A stretch of 64,000 nucleotides of DNA from Bartonella rattimassiliensis 15908 (GTDB taxonomy: Bacteria; Pseudomonadota; Alphaproteobacteria; Rhizobiales; Rhizobiaceae). The DNA lies in contig NZ_JH725066.1 of assembly GCF_000278215.1 (NCBI RefSeq), positions 1 to 64,000 of the forward strand, given 5' to 3'. Positions 40,061-49,893 of this stretch are shown in pieces (the first letter of the stretch is position 1; every line of letters begins with the position of its first letter). The position numbers and the translations under genes are program-made. The notes under the pieces are model-generated. The model saw nothing but the letters and a program-made list of their open reading frames with translations. It was not told the DNA's origin and did no database searches.

Positions 40061-40990
40061 TTAAGCAATCCAACGACTAAAAAGAGAAGTAGAAAGAGCA
40101 CGTCCAGCAACTTCTTCACGCAAAATAAGTTCTCCTGATTCGACTGTGCCCCCAAGATTTACAAAAGTATCACGCACTAAAGTATGAAGTGCAAAGAAGG
40201 AAGCACGAATAGAATAAGCTGTAAGAACAATAGAGAGCGGTTTATCAGAGAGAAGTTTACGACAATTTATGATCATAGCCGGTAAATGATCAAACAGTTG
40301 CCAAATTTCACCATGAGGTCCACGCCCATAAGCAGGTGGATCAAGGAGGATCATATCGTAACTTTTTTTACGACGCAGTTCGCGTTCGACAAATTTCACA
40401 GCATCATCGCAAATCCAGCGAATAGAATGATCTGGTAATCCTGCTCTTTCCTGATTAGCTTTTGCCCATGCAATAGCCTTTTTAGAAGCATCAACATGGG
40501 TAACATTGGCACCTGCTCGTGCCCCAATCAAAGAGGCAACACCTGTATAACCAAAAAGATTCAACAATTTTATAGGACGTGCTGCTTTAACAATTTGTTC
40601 TTCCATAGAACGCCAATGGACGTCTTGTTCAGGAAAAACCCCCACATGACGAAAGGAAGTAAAACGACCTAGAAAAGATAGTCCATTCCAAGAAAGAGGC
40701 CATGTTTCATTAAGCGGCTTTTTAGGAAAATGCCAACGACCAATACCTTCTTCATCACGATTTCCTGTGAAAATAGCGTCTGCATCAGCCCATTGCTCTT
40801 TTGACAAAGCGGGTTTCCATAGTGCTTGACCTTCTGGTCGAATAATTTGATAAGCACCATAACGCTCTAATTTTTGTCCATGGCCAGAATCAATGAGAGC
40901 ATAATCTTTACTTATACCCGTTTCTAAAATAAGAGGTAAATTTTCCTGCGGATATCTATGATTGTGGGAGGGGTGAAAGCATTCAGGCAT
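40061..40990 (-). CDS. Class I SAM-dependent methyltransferase (RlmI/RlmK-like)
   Basis: A methyltransferase of about 309 residues with a Rossmann SAM site: LLNLFGYTGVASLIGARAGANVTHVDASKKAI, then ICDDAVKFV and the catalytic-region ILLDPPAYGRGPHGE. The DPPAYGRG box resembles rRNA cytosine/guanine methyltransferases such as RlmI and RlmK. I take the ATG at 40990; a GTG at 41002 is the alternative. It lacks an obvious PUA domain. It is the first of three tightly packed minus-strand genes with the TrmH-family enzyme and lspA. Confidence 0.78.
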   Translation of the reverse strand: MPECFHPSHNHRYPQENLPLILETGISKDYALIDSGHGQKLERYGAYQIIRPEGQALWKPALSKEQWADADAIFTGNRDEEGIGRWHFPKKPLNETWPLSWNGLSFLGRFTSFRHVGVFPEQDVHWRSMEEQIVKAARPIKLLNLFGYTGVASLIGARAGANVTHVDASKKAIAWAKANQERAGLPDHSIRWICDDAVKFVERELRRKKSYDMILLDPPAYGRGPHGEIWQLFDHLPAMIINCRKLLSDKPLSIVLTAYSIRASFFALHTLVRDTFVNLGGTVESGELILREEVAGRALSTSLFSRWIA

Positions 40991-41164
40991 ATTTTGTATC
41001 ACGGTACATGAAGTATAAAGAGCTGTATTATAAAGCTCTTAAATGTTTCGTAAAAGTGTAAAAATTTAAAGTCAATTAAAACATGTATAGAAAAAATAAA
41101 AAAACACTTTTAACTCTGTATTGAATACAAAATACAGAGAGAAAAGTATTTTATTAAACGATTA

Positions 41165-41467
41165 TCACACCATATTTGCGATTGATATTTTTAGCTTTTC
41201 AAGCTCGGCCTTGCTTTTTTTGAGTTTTTTTTGCATTTTAGATAGGAAAAACAATGAATCATATTTCTTTAAAAAATAAAAAAAACAAAAGAAATTAAAG
41301 AGCCATACAAAGAGGAGCGCATGATAAGAAAAACTTTCAGAATTTGTTTGAAAAGGATCAAGCATTAACATAACCATTTAACGATTAGCTATGATAAAAA
41401 CAATTAAAAATGCTGTGAGAATCACAAGAGTAGTTGTTAAAAAAATGCGTTTAATTATCGTAAGTTT
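41165..41467 (-). pseudogene. lapA: LapA-like (DUF1049) envelope protein, inactivated
   Basis: In Rhizobiales ihfB is usually followed by lapA, and here the same frame reads through a typical LapA N-terminal membrane segment (RIFLTTTLVILTAFLIVFIIANR). It then meets TAA at 41378-41380, directly after ANR where the family normally has Gln. After the stop the frame goes on as MVMLMLDPFQTN, a second hydrophobic stretch, and a Lys/Glu-rich coiled-coil tail. No ATG/GTG/TTG start fits before the first membrane segment. So both start and Gln codon seem lost. LapA assists LPS assembly with LapB. Confidence 0.75.
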
Positions 41468-41468
41468 C

Positions 41469-41747
41469 TCATTGATTAAGACGGTCGCGTAAATCCTTGC
41501 CAGTTTTAAAAAAAGGAATCCACTTTTCTTCAACAGCAACAGCTTCACCTGTTCGTGGGTTACGTCCATTACGGGCTGAACGGCTTTTTACAGAAAAAGC
41601 TCCAAATCCACGAAGTTCAACGCGATTGCCATTTGCAAGTGCTGTTGAAATTTCCTCAAAAATAGCGTTTACAATATTTTCCACATCTCTTTGAAAAAGA
41701 TGCGGGTTACGACGAGCAATAATTTGCACAAGTTCTGATTTAACCAT
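41469..41747 (-). CDS. ihfB: Integration host factor beta subunit
   Basis: IHF is a sequence-specific DNA-bending protein. I start it at 41747 ([15 protein letters not shown]), giving 92 residues, the normal length. The longer frame would add 59 residues of a hydrophobic, unrelated sequence. The HU/IHF features are the N-terminal helices, [14 protein letters not shown], and the beta-arm [10 protein letters not shown] with its DNA-intercalating proline. It is transcribed divergently from lptC. Confidence 0.93.
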   Translation of the reverse strand: MVKSELVQIIARRNPHLFQRDVENIVNAIFEEISTALANGNRVELRGFGAFSVKSRSARNGRNPRTGEAVAVEEKWIPFFKTGKDLRDRLNQ

Positions 41748-41943
41748 GATAGCCTCACTTTCACACAAATTTACACAAAAAACTTTTCTATAATTGTGCA
41801 CTTCATGCATATTACAATATATAAATGGATAAAAGCAAAATAAAACCAAGAAAAAACAAATTGCAAGAAACAAAATTTGAAAATATCTCTTATAAAGGTT
41901 ATACAGATTAAAAATGCGGAACATTTTAAGAGATTAGGAAAGT

Positions 41944-42588
41944 ATGTCCGTCTACAATCATTATGAAGTCCTTTCAACGCGATCGTCTTTTGGAGATGTT
42001 TTTAAAAAAGCATCCCGTCATTCGCGTCGCATTAGCGTATTAAAAATTTTTTTACCATTTTTAGCGTTGGTTTTGGCGCTGGTTTTTTGTTGGTTTACGT
42101 TTTTTTTAGTTCCTGTTACTCCTGATCCTCTTCCTTTGAATAATGAAGAGAGCGAAGTGATGAATTTGACGATACTCAATCCAAAATTGGAATGGTATAC
42201 GCGTGCTCATGAACCTTATTGGCTTAAAGCAGAAAAGGCATTTCAAGATCATATACGCTCTGGCATAATTGGGTTGAAAAACATTACAGCCAAAGCATTT
42301 ATGGGCGAACAAAGACAAATTTTTATCGCAGCACAAGGGGGAGTTTACGATAACATTAATGGTTTTTTACAGTTAGATAAGCCCTTCACCATTACAACGA
42401 ATGATGGGATGATGGCACAATTTATGTCGGCTAGTATTAATTTATCTGAGGGGCAGTTAAAAACAGATCAACGTGTTCATATTCAGCGAACCGGTTTGCA
42501 TCTTTCCGCAAATGCCTTGCAAATTCGAGAAAAAGGAAAAAACATGTATTTTCATGGTGGTGTGCATTTAGTGTTTCAAAAGCAATGA
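41944..42588 (+). CDS. lptC: LPS transport periplasmic protein LptC
   Basis: LptC links the inner-membrane LptBFG exporter with periplasmic LptA in lipopolysaccharide transport. The 214-residue protein has a single N-terminal membrane anchor (about residues 29-55) followed by a periplasmic beta-jellyroll domain rich in beta strands (KAFMGEQRQIFIAAQGG, ADG-type SASINLSEG). AGGAAAG precedes the ATG. It leads the lptC-lptA-lptB series, which supports the assignment since LptC sequences are poorly conserved. Confidence 0.87.
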   Translation: MSVYNHYEVLSTRSSFGDVFKKASRHSRRISVLKIFLPFLALVLALVFCWFTFFLVPVTPDPLPLNNEESEVMNLTILNPKLEWYTRAHEPYWLKAEKAFQDHIRSGIIGLKNITAKAFMGEQRQIFIAAQGGVYDNINGFLQLDKPFTITTNDGMMAQFMSASINLSEGQLKTDQRVHIQRTGLHLSANALQIREKGKNMYFHGGVHLVFQKQ

Positions 42589-42664
42589 CGGAATATTAAT
42601 ACGAATCTTTAAATAATCTTTATAAAGAGAAGTATGTATCTAGATAAACAGAAGAATTGAAATA

Positions 42665-43249
42665 ATGAGCTCATACAAAATATTGGTAGGTATGACGTTG
42701 GTTTTTAGCATGGGAATGTTAGAAGGAGGAACAGCTTTAGGACATGCTGAAGTGGCCCATTTGGGAATAAGTTTATCAAACAACAAAGAACCGGTAGAAC
42801 TTCATGCAGATTCTTTAGAAATACGTGATAAAGAGGGGATAGCACTTTTTAAAGGTGATGTTTCAGTTGTGCAAGGTGAACGTCTTTTACGAACAGCGAA
42901 ATTAGTCGTTTACTATGATAAAGCATATAAAGAAACTGATAAACACAAGGAGGATACAAAGGCATCATCTGTTTCTTTATTTGGCTCATCGAGCATAAAA
43001 AAAATGGAAGCTTTAGGAAAAGTCTATATAAAAATTGCTACACAAATTGCTACGGGAGATAAAGGCGTTTTTGATGGAAAGTCAAAAATGATGAGCTTGA
43101 CAGGAAAGCATGTTATGTTAACAGATGGTGACAATATAGCAACGGGATGCAAACTAACGGCAAATATGGAAAACGGAAAGGCATTTTTAGAGGGTTGTGA
43201 AACATCTGAGAAAAAAGGCCGTGTTTCTATCATTATAAAACAAAATTAA
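42665..43249 (+). CDS. lptA: LPS transport periplasmic protein LptA
   Basis: LptA forms the periplasmic bridge along which LPS moves to the outer membrane. The 194-residue protein has an N-terminal signal peptide (ILVGMTLVFSMGMLEGGTALGHA) and the OstA/LptA jellyroll. The jellyroll reads PVELHADSLEIRDKEGIALFKGDVSVVQGERLLRT-like at about residues 40-75, then IATGDKGVFDGKSKMMSLTG. An insertion rich in Lys/Asp/Ser (about residues 90-105) is typical of alphaproteobacterial members. It lies between lptC and lptB. Confidence 0.9.
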   Translation: MSSYKILVGMTLVFSMGMLEGGTALGHAEVAHLGISLSNNKEPVELHADSLEIRDKEGIALFKGDVSVVQGERLLRTAKLVVYYDKAYKETDKHKEDTKASSVSLFGSSSIKKMEALGKVYIKIATQIATGDKGVFDGKSKMMSLTGKHVMLTDGDNIATGCKLTANMENGKAFLEGCETSEKKGRVSIIIKQN

Positions 43250-43270
43250 AAGAATGACCATTGAGATTTC

Positions 43271-44065
43271 ATGTTTGGAATCAAAAGAAAAAAACAAATT
43301 TATGAGTATGATCTTGCAAGTGAAGTTTTAAAAAATCGCTTAGAGGGGACCTTGATTGCTCGTCATTTGATTAAAGTTTATCGAGGAAGACGTACAGTCA
43401 ATGGTGTTTCTTTTGGTATTCGTACGGGAGAAGCTGTTGGCATTTTAGGACCCAATGGAGCTGGTAAAACAACTTGTTTTTATATGGTTATGGGTCTCAT
43501 AAAATCTGATGGAGGATCCATTAAAATTAATGGGTTTGATATTACGCATTTTCCGATGTATCGACGTGCGCGTTTAGGTATTGGATATCTTCCGCAAGAA
43601 GCCTCTATTTTCCGTGGTCTTTCAGTAGAAGATAATATTAAAGCTGTTTTAGAGATTGTCGAAAAAAACCGCCTTAAACAGCGTGAAGAGTTAGATAGCC
43701 TTTTACATGAATTTAAAATTGATCATTTACGTAAAATGCCAGCACTTTCTTTATCTGGGGGTGAACGACGAAGGCTTGAAATTGCGCGCGCTTTAGCTTC
43801 TCGTCCCAATTTTATGTTACTTGATGAACCATTTGCAGGCATTGATCCTATAGCTATTTCCGATATTCAACAACTTATTCGTCATTTAACACAACGTGGC
43901 ATTGGTGTTTTAATAACAGATCATAATGTGCGTGAGACATTAGGACTTGTCGATCGGGCTTATATTATTTATACAGGTCAGGTGTTAGTTCACGGTCGCC
44001 CTAATGATATTATCAACAACGTTGATGTACGCAGAATTTATTTGGGAAATCAGTTTTCTCTTTGA
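43271..44065 (+). CDS. lptB: LPS export ABC transporter ATP-binding protein LptB
   Basis: LptB is the ATPase powering extraction of LPS from the inner membrane with LptF and LptG. The 264-residue protein carries Walker A GPNGAGKTTCFY (about residues 61-72), the Q-loop YLPQEASIFRGL, the signature LSGGERRRLEIARAL, Walker B LLDEPFAGIDP and the switch histidine in TDHNVRET. A short Lys-rich N-terminal extension precedes the ABC domain. The usual downstream rpoN gene is missing. Confidence 0.95.
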   Translation: MFGIKRKKQIYEYDLASEVLKNRLEGTLIARHLIKVYRGRRTVNGVSFGIRTGEAVGILGPNGAGKTTCFYMVMGLIKSDGGSIKINGFDITHFPMYRRARLGIGYLPQEASIFRGLSVEDNIKAVLEIVEKNRLKQREELDSLLHEFKIDHLRKMPALSLSGGERRRLEIARALASRPNFMLLDEPFAGIDPIAISDIQQLIRHLTQRGIGVLITDHNVRETLGLVDRAYIIYTGQVLVHGRPNDIINNVDVRRIYLGNQFSL

Positions 44066-44888
44066 TTTTATAGCTTTCATAAGCTTCCATTTAATTTTAA
44101 CTAAATATTATTACTGAAAATCTCCTTATTTATGCCAAAACTTCTTTTATGACTATAATCTTAAGATATTTTTATTGAGTGGTGCAAAAGGCTTCATTAC
44201 TAAAAGATATCACTAGATTAACTTAATAATGAGTGATAAATGAAGCGGTGAGTTAATGCATGCGTTATTGAAAGGTAAGAGATATTTATCCTATTTTTCT
44301 CTATCGAATCAAATAATATATCGATAATGCTATTTCGGGTATTTTGATGGGAAAACCAGTTATATATTGCGGTTATCAAGAGGGATTGTCATATTTCATT
44401 GGTTTGTATGGCATATTTCAAAATAGGAGTTCGGCTATAGATATAAGACTAAATCTATAAATCTTTTAAAATAATCATTAAATAATTTCTAAAAATCTTT
44501 AGATTCTTTTTATAAGGCGGTATTTAATCTATGCGGTCATTGTCAAAATAAAGGTTCATTTTTTTTCACCATGCTTCTCATTCTATTAAGAACCCATTTT
44601 AAAAGAAATAAGAAATCTGATTGGGAATTATATATTAGCTCTTGTGGTAAGTTTAATAAATTTATGAATAAATTCATTTCTTTCTTTTCTCATGCTGTGA
44701 ATGAGGAGATAAATATTGTTTATTGTTGTGTTAAAAATGATATGAGATTTATTAAATCATCACCCGTTATAAATTGAAAAATAAAAACGCATACGATGAT
44801 GCACGAGAGTAAAAAGACTTTAAATATCTGGACCGTTTATAGGTTTATTTGATGAGCATTTAAGAGCGTGTAAAAGGAAAATTAAAGG
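44066..44888. other. Gene-free gap between lptB and ptsN
   Basis: In most Rhizobiales rpoN (sigma-54) and a ribosome hibernation factor gene lie here. I searched by eye for their signatures and found none. The 823 bases are AT-rich without a credible gene; a plus-strand frame at 44571-44777 lacks a ribosome binding site and similarity. Deep decay or deletion of rpoN and hpf is the likely history. Confidence 0.55.
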
Positions 44889-45353
44889 ATGAATTTGAGT
44901 GAATTAATAGCACCGGACGCAATCATTCCGGCTCTTAAGGCTAATTCGAAAAAACAAGTTCTGCAAATTTTAGCCGAAAAAGCCTCTAAGCTAACAGGTC
45001 TTAGTGAGCATGTAATTTTTGATGTTGTTTTGCAACGCGAAAAGCTTGGTTCAACAGGTTTGGGTGGTGGTATTGCGATTCCTCATGGGAAATTGCCTGA
45101 TATTAATCGAATTATTGGTATATTTGCACGTCTTGAAAGTCCTGTTGATTTTGAAGCTCTCGACGATGAACCAATAGATCTCGTTTTTCTCCTTTTAGCA
45201 CCTGAAAATGCTGGTGCAGATCACTTAAAAGCTTTATCACAGATTGCCCGTGTTTTACGTCACGCTGATGTTGTGCAAAAATTGCGCAATACGTGTAATG
45301 CCAATGCACTTTATGCTTTGTTGATTCAAACTTCAGAATCAAATGCAGCTTGA
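44889..45353 (+). CDS. ptsN: Nitrogen-type PTS enzyme IIA (EIIA-Ntr)
   Basis: PtsN accepts phosphate from the PTS-Ntr chain and regulates potassium, nitrogen or virulence functions by protein contacts. The 154-residue protein shows the family active-site region GLGGGIAIPHGKLP, with the phosphorylated histidine at about residue 66. It then has VDFEALDDEPIDLVFLLLAPE and DHLKALSQIARVLR. It follows the lpt genes in the usual order, though rpoN and hpf between them are gone. Confidence 0.92.
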   Translation: MNLSELIAPDAIIPALKANSKKQVLQILAEKASKLTGLSEHVIFDVVLQREKLGSTGLGGGIAIPHGKLPDINRIIGIFARLESPVDFEALDDEPIDLVFLLLAPENAGADHLKALSQIARVLRHADVVQKLRNTCNANALYALLIQTSESNAA

Positions 45354-46511
45354 AAGCTATTATGAGTGTATAAACTGCGGGGATATACGCACAGAGCGTA
45401 GAGAATAATTTTAATTTTAAGATATTGATAACAAAAGGTTATGTCATTCAATTTTAAGAAATTATTTCTAAGCAAAACTTCTTAAAGAGTAAAAAACAAG
45501 AACAAAGTACTTATCCTTTCTTGTCTTCGCATATCTAAAGTATCTGATTATTATATTTGTGGATTCTTTGTATCCTATTATGCTGTAAATCACTATCATT
45601 TAAGGTGCGTTGAGATAAGGCATGTAAGTCTTCTTAATAGATTAAAATGTTTTTTTTTTTAATGATAATATTAAAACTGCTGTAGAAAAAAGTTTTATAT
45701 TTTTGTTTATAACTTACTTAGTAGTAAGTTCAGAAAACTTATAAAAATAATTCTTGAGAAGTTTTTGGCAACAAGAAGAAAAATATTGTCGAATCTATTA
45801 AGTAATATGGTTAATCGTTTATAAGTAGTTAAAATCATTTTAGAAATTAACAATTAGAGATGAAATGTATAGGAAGAGTCATGGGGAAACAAAGTTATAT
45901 ATAGTCCATATAGTTGTTGAGAGAGGATCTAAACTTTTATAATTAATATAGTGGATAATATTTTATTATTTTTTACAAGATATTTTGAAGATTGTGAAAA
46001 TATGATATCGGGCTGATTATTGAATACAAAGTATGAATGCACTATAATGCATGAAAGTTGAAGTGTTTTACGATTTTACGAATATAAATGTGTAAAGTCG
46101 GGAAATGATATTTACAAAGCTATGAATTTTTTTTGGGAATACATGGCGTGTTTTCAAAGTTTTTCAGCAAGTTTCTTGTATTATAAAGAGTGTGGTTTAT
46201 TTCTTAACAGAATAGTGTTATATTTTCATCTCGTTTTGAAGTTTTGTTGCTTAAAGAAATTGTTTCTTATACAAAATGAAAAGAGTAACATAAAATGAAA
46301 TGTTATTTTTTAATGTGATTATTGAAATAAGAAGTTTATATTTTTGTAAAGACTAAAATGTCATAATGATAAAGTAGAAACCTATTCTGAATTAGTATAA
46401 AAATATTTCCCTTATTGGAGAAATTAGGATAGTGATACATGCGTATCAAGGAGTTTTTGTTTGATTTTTCCAATGAATAGAATCTTGTTAGAGACTAAAG
46501 AAGTGAGCTAA
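45354..46511. other. Long AT-rich non-coding region before the IalB-type gene
   Basis: About 1.16 kb with no reading frame I can support on either strand. It includes a long T-run near 45648-45660. No remnant could be recognised. The promoter of the following gene must lie at its right end. Confidence 0.55.
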
Positions 46512-47021
46512 ATGAAGATGTTTGAGAAGCCTGTTATTGCTGCATCTGTAATGGTTTTGATTACAGCCGGCGCTGCATATGCGCAAACGCCGAACCGTTT
46601 AAATCAATTTGAAGCATGGGGAGCTTATTCTTATAAATCGCCCCAAAATACGATTTGCTATGTGTTATCAGTACCTTTGCAGTCTCTTCCAACGACAGTT
46701 AATCACGGTGATAACTTTTTCTTAGTTACGAAGCGTTCTCATTCACCTGTTTCGTTTGAACCGCAGTTCATGGCAGGTTATAAACTTCAAGAAGGATCGA
46801 GAGTGACAGTGACCGTTGGAGGTAAGGACTTTGATTTTTTCACGAAAGATTCTTCAGCTTGGTTGGCATCAGCAGAGTTGGAAAAGCAGCTTGTTTCTGC
46901 TATGCGTGCTGGAAACAATATGACAGTGAAAGCAATATCAAAACGGGGAACACATACCACCTATACTTATTCCTTAAAAGGAGTTACTGCTGCATTGAAT
47001 GCAGCTCAAGAATGCCATTAA
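46512..47021 (+). CDS. Invasion-associated locus B (IalB) family secreted protein
   Basis: The 169-residue protein has a signal peptide (IAASVMVLITAGAAYAQ, cleavage after AYA) followed by an IalB-type domain. The domain starts FEAWGAYSYKSPQNTICYVLS and contains SFEPQFMAGYKLQEGSRVTVTVGGKDFDFF and a final AAQECH. Two cysteines, one near each end of the domain, could pair. Bartonella IalB is needed for red-cell invasion, but many family members have other or unknown roles, so this is a paralogue by family only. It is alone between long non-coding stretches and rlmN. Confidence 0.82.
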   Translation: MKMFEKPVIAASVMVLITAGAAYAQTPNRLNQFEAWGAYSYKSPQNTICYVLSVPLQSLPTTVNHGDNFFLVTKRSHSPVSFEPQFMAGYKLQEGSRVTVTVGGKDFDFFTKDSSAWLASAELEKQLVSAMRAGNNMTVKAISKRGTHTTYTYSLKGVTAALNAAQECH

Positions 47022-47047
47022 TGTTTTTATGATTCTAAAATAGTGAT

Positions 47048-48289
47048 ATGAATTGGAAAACAATGACCATTTCCTATGACCTTAGACCAATTGGTTCATG
47101 TTCAGCACGAAAAACAGATAATGTGGTTGTGAAGGATGATTCTAAGCTCTCTTTAATTGGTTTATCGCAAGATGAAATGGTGCAAGCTTTAAAGACAATT
47201 GGTGTACCAGAGCGTCAAACGCGCATGCGTGCACGTCAGCTTTGGCATTGGCTTTATGTACGTGGCATTTCAAATTTTGATGAGATGCTGAATATTTCTA
47301 GAGCAATGCAAGAAACACTTAAGTGTTATTTTTCCATAGCGCGTCCGGAAATTGTTGGGGAACAAATATCAAAAGATGGTACGCGTAAATGGCTCTTACG
47401 TTTTCCTGCACGTGGTGCTGGAAAACCTGTTGAAATTGAAACGGTTTATATTCCTGAAGAAGGACGTGGTACTTTATGTCTTTCATCGCAAGTAGGGTGT
47501 ACGTTAACTTGCTCTTTTTGCCATACGGGAACGCAGATGCTTGTTCGCAATCTGACAGTGGAAGAAATTTTGGCACAATTATTGGTTGCGCGTGATTGTT
47601 TGGGCGATTTTCCTGATAAAAATACACCTGATGGAGCAATTGTTCCTATTGAAGGGCGCAAAATTACCAATATTGTTATGATGGGAATGGGAGAACCTCT
47701 TTATAATTTTGAAGCTGTTAAAAAAGCTTTATTGATTGCTTCTGATGGTGATGGGCTTTCTTTATCAAAACGTCGGATTACGCTTTCAACCAGTGGGGTT
47801 GTTCCTGGAATTATCCGAACTGGAAAAGAAATTGGTGTTATGTTGGCGATTTCACTCCACGCAGTACACGATACACTAAGGGATATGCTTGTTCCTATTA
47901 ATAAAAAATATCCGCTTGCTTTACTGATGGATGCTTGCCGTAATTATCCTGGTCTTTCCAATGCAAGACGAATCACATTTGAATATGTTATGCTGAAAGA
48001 TATCAATGATAGTTTAGATGATGCTAAGCGATTGATTCAGTTATTGAAAGGGATACCTGCTAAGATCAATTTAATTCCTTTTAATCCGTGGCCAGGGAGT
48101 AATTATCAGTGTTCTGATTGGGAGCAAATCGAGCGTTTTGCTGATGTTGTTAATCAAGCGGGCTATGCTTCTCCTATTCGGATACCGCGTGGACGCGATA
48201 TTTTAGCTGCATGTGGACAACTTAAATCTGCTTCAGAGCGTTTACGGAAATCTGAACGTTTGCGGCTTGAAAATACCATTTCTCATTAG
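47048..48289 (+). CDS. rlmN: Dual-specificity 23S rRNA/tRNA A2 methyltransferase RlmN
   Basis: This radical-SAM enzyme methylates C2 of adenosine 2503 in 23S rRNA and of A37 in some tRNAs. The 413-residue protein has the radical-SAM cluster motif [14 protein letters not shown] (about residues 150-163), the [11 protein letters not shown] box, SLHAVHD and the C-terminal catalytic cysteine in [14 protein letters not shown]. The first ATG (47048) has no strong ribosome binding site; an ATG five codons later (47063) could be the true start. Confidence 0.93.
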   Translation: MNWKTMTISYDLRPIGSCSARKTDNVVVKDDSKLSLIGLSQDEMVQALKTIGVPERQTRMRARQLWHWLYVRGISNFDEMLNISRAMQETLKCYFSIARPEIVGEQISKDGTRKWLLRFPARGAGKPVEIETVYIPEEGRGTLCLSSQVGCTLTCSFCHTGTQMLVRNLTVEEILAQLLVARDCLGDFPDKNTPDGAIVPIEGRKITNIVMMGMGEPLYNFEAVKKALLIASDGDGLSLSKRRITLSTSGVVPGIIRTGKEIGVMLAISLHAVHDTLRDMLVPINKKYPLALLMDACRNYPGLSNARRITFEYVMLKDINDSLDDAKRLIQLLKGIPAKINLIPFNPWPGSNYQCSDWEQIERFADVVNQAGYASPIRIPRGRDILAACGQLKSASERLRKSERLRLENTISH

Positions 48290-49058
48290 TTAACGCAATT
48301 TTCAGCTGCGTAACAATATAAAATCTGTGCTTTTTGTTTATAAATTAATATTCATATTTTGTACGATAGTATAAGTGAGATAAAGATTAAGATGGATAAG
48401 TGTTAGATGAATAGTTCCAGCTTTTATGTGTTAAATAGAAGGAAAGTACTATATATAATCCGTTTACATGATCTCTGAAATAAGGAGACAACCTAGTTTC
48501 AAGAGTTGTCGCTAATGTTTATCTTATTACCATACTCTTTAATTCGCTTTTATGATTCTTAAAAGCATCTATGGTAATATTTTAAAAAGAGTGGAGGTTG
48601 CACATTATTTCATGCTTTATTTATTACGTTCTTTAATAAGATTATGCATCACATGCGAAACAGAGGATCTAAAATATAAAGACTATATGTATTGTCTATT
48701 ATTTAAATATCTTTTAGTGTCCTCCCTATTTTACGACAATGTTCGTATAAATATAATATGAAATCCTTTGTGAAATATATGATGTTATTTCACTTTTACG
48801 TTTAATGGGGGTGTAAGTTGATCGAGTCATTTTATTTTTCAACTCCCAATGTTGTAGCAGCTTTTCAACTTAAGATTGTTCATAAGGGGCATTTTTATTT
48901 TTTTAGATAGTCTTTACCCACATGAAAATTCCAGCTTCGCTTTTGATGTGCAAGATAAAGGTCTTATTATGATTCGACATAGACAGGTCTGAAATAGCAG
49001 AATCTTACACTATTTTAGTTTTTTATTAAAATTAAAAACGATAAATTAAACTTATAAA
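48290..49058. other. Non-coding region after rlmN with dispersed repeat copy
   Basis: No supportable gene; a plus-strand frame at 48552-48761 lacks similarity and a ribosome binding site. The right part (about 48880-48965) resembles sequence following copy B of the dispersed repeat. Confidence 0.55.
48880..48965 (+). repeat. Dispersed degenerate repeat, copy D (3' part)
   Basis: TTCATAAGGGGCATTTTTA, then a Thr/Ser-neutral AT stretch, then TTTGATGTGCAAG, parallels TTCATAAGAAGTATTTTTA and ATAATGTGCAAG at about 38421-38493 with nearly the same spacing. Only this 3' part of the repeat was seen here. Confidence 0.55.
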
Positions 49059-49700
49059 TTAATATCTTGTAACTATAAGGAGATGGAGTGCAAAACTGGT
49101 AAAAATCCCAGCAATAATCCAATCGAGAAAACGGATATAGAGAGGGTTTTTCTTGAGAGTTTTAGTAAGTTTATGCGCTGTAAAAACGACTGAAATTGTA
49201 ATGGGAAAAGAAATAGGAATATAAGAGAGTCCTAAAAAGAGTAACTTTTGTGTTGCCATAGGATCATTCTCATTGATAAATTGTGGTAAGAATGTTGCAT
49301 TAAAAAGTATAACTTTAGGATTTAAAAGATTAATTCCAATACCGGCAAGATAGTTACGTTTAGAGCTTTGAGACTTAGAAGATGTTGGCTCAAAGGAAAG
49401 TGTGGGTTTTCTACGTAACGCTTGAAAGGAAAACCATAAAAGATAAAAGGCGCCAACAATTTTCAGAAGAACAAAAGTGTGTGGCGCAGCAAAAATAAGT
49501 GCTGATAATCCAAGTGCTACAGCAGTAACCTGAATTACAAATCCTGTTGCACTTCCCAAAGCACACATAATTCCAGCTTTTTTGTTTTGTGTAATAGCTC
49601 GCCCCACGGAAAGCATCATATCAGGTCCTGGAATAAGCGCTAAAATCAACGATGCTAAAGCAAATTGCACAACGATAGACCACTCCGGTAGAAATGACAC
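49059..49700 (-). CDS. LysE/RhtB-family amino-acid exporter
   Basis: A 213-residue membrane protein with about six hydrophobic segments. The N-terminal family signature is ALIPGPDMMLSVGRA, with AGIMCALGSATGF after it. The later segment NYLAGIGINLLNPKVILFNATFLPQF is also typical of LysE/RhtB transporters, which export amino acids such as lysine or homoserine lactone-related compounds. The substrate cannot be predicted. It stands alone, with non-coding DNA on both sides. Confidence 0.88.
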   Translation of the reverse strand: MSFLPEWSIVVQFALASLILALIPGPDMMLSVGRAITQNKKAGIMCALGSATGFVIQVTAVALGLSALIFAAPHTFVLLKIVGAFYLLWFSFQALRRKPTLSFEPTSSKSQSSKRNYLAGIGINLLNPKVILFNATFLPQFINENDPMATQKLLFLGLSYIPISFPITISVVFTAHKLTKTLKKNPLYIRFLDWIIAGIFTSFALHLLIVTRY

Positions 49701-49893
49701 GTAAATCTCCTCTTATTTTTTTAAGTAAATTTCACTCTTTATACTTTGATGCATCCTTATTTACGCTTTTTACGTCTTTTTAATGTTACTTAAAGAGAAT
49801 TTATTTTTGTATTTCTTGTATCGTTTTTATTTCTAATTGGAAATAAAAAACAGCCGATATAGGACTTTAAAATAAAAGATTGGCAAAATATTA

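Noticed and set aside
44571-44777. Plus-strand frame between lptB and ptsN as an rpoN or hpf remnant
   Set aside because: Its translation shows no motif of sigma-54 or of the hibernation factor.
45640-45665. Long T-run as a terminator after ptsN
   Set aside because: No stem precedes it and it lies about 300 bases past the ptsN stop, so it is more likely a slippery homopolymer.
48552-48761. Plus-strand 69-codon frame after rlmN
   Set aside because: No similarity or start signal; likely a chance frame in AT-rich DNA.
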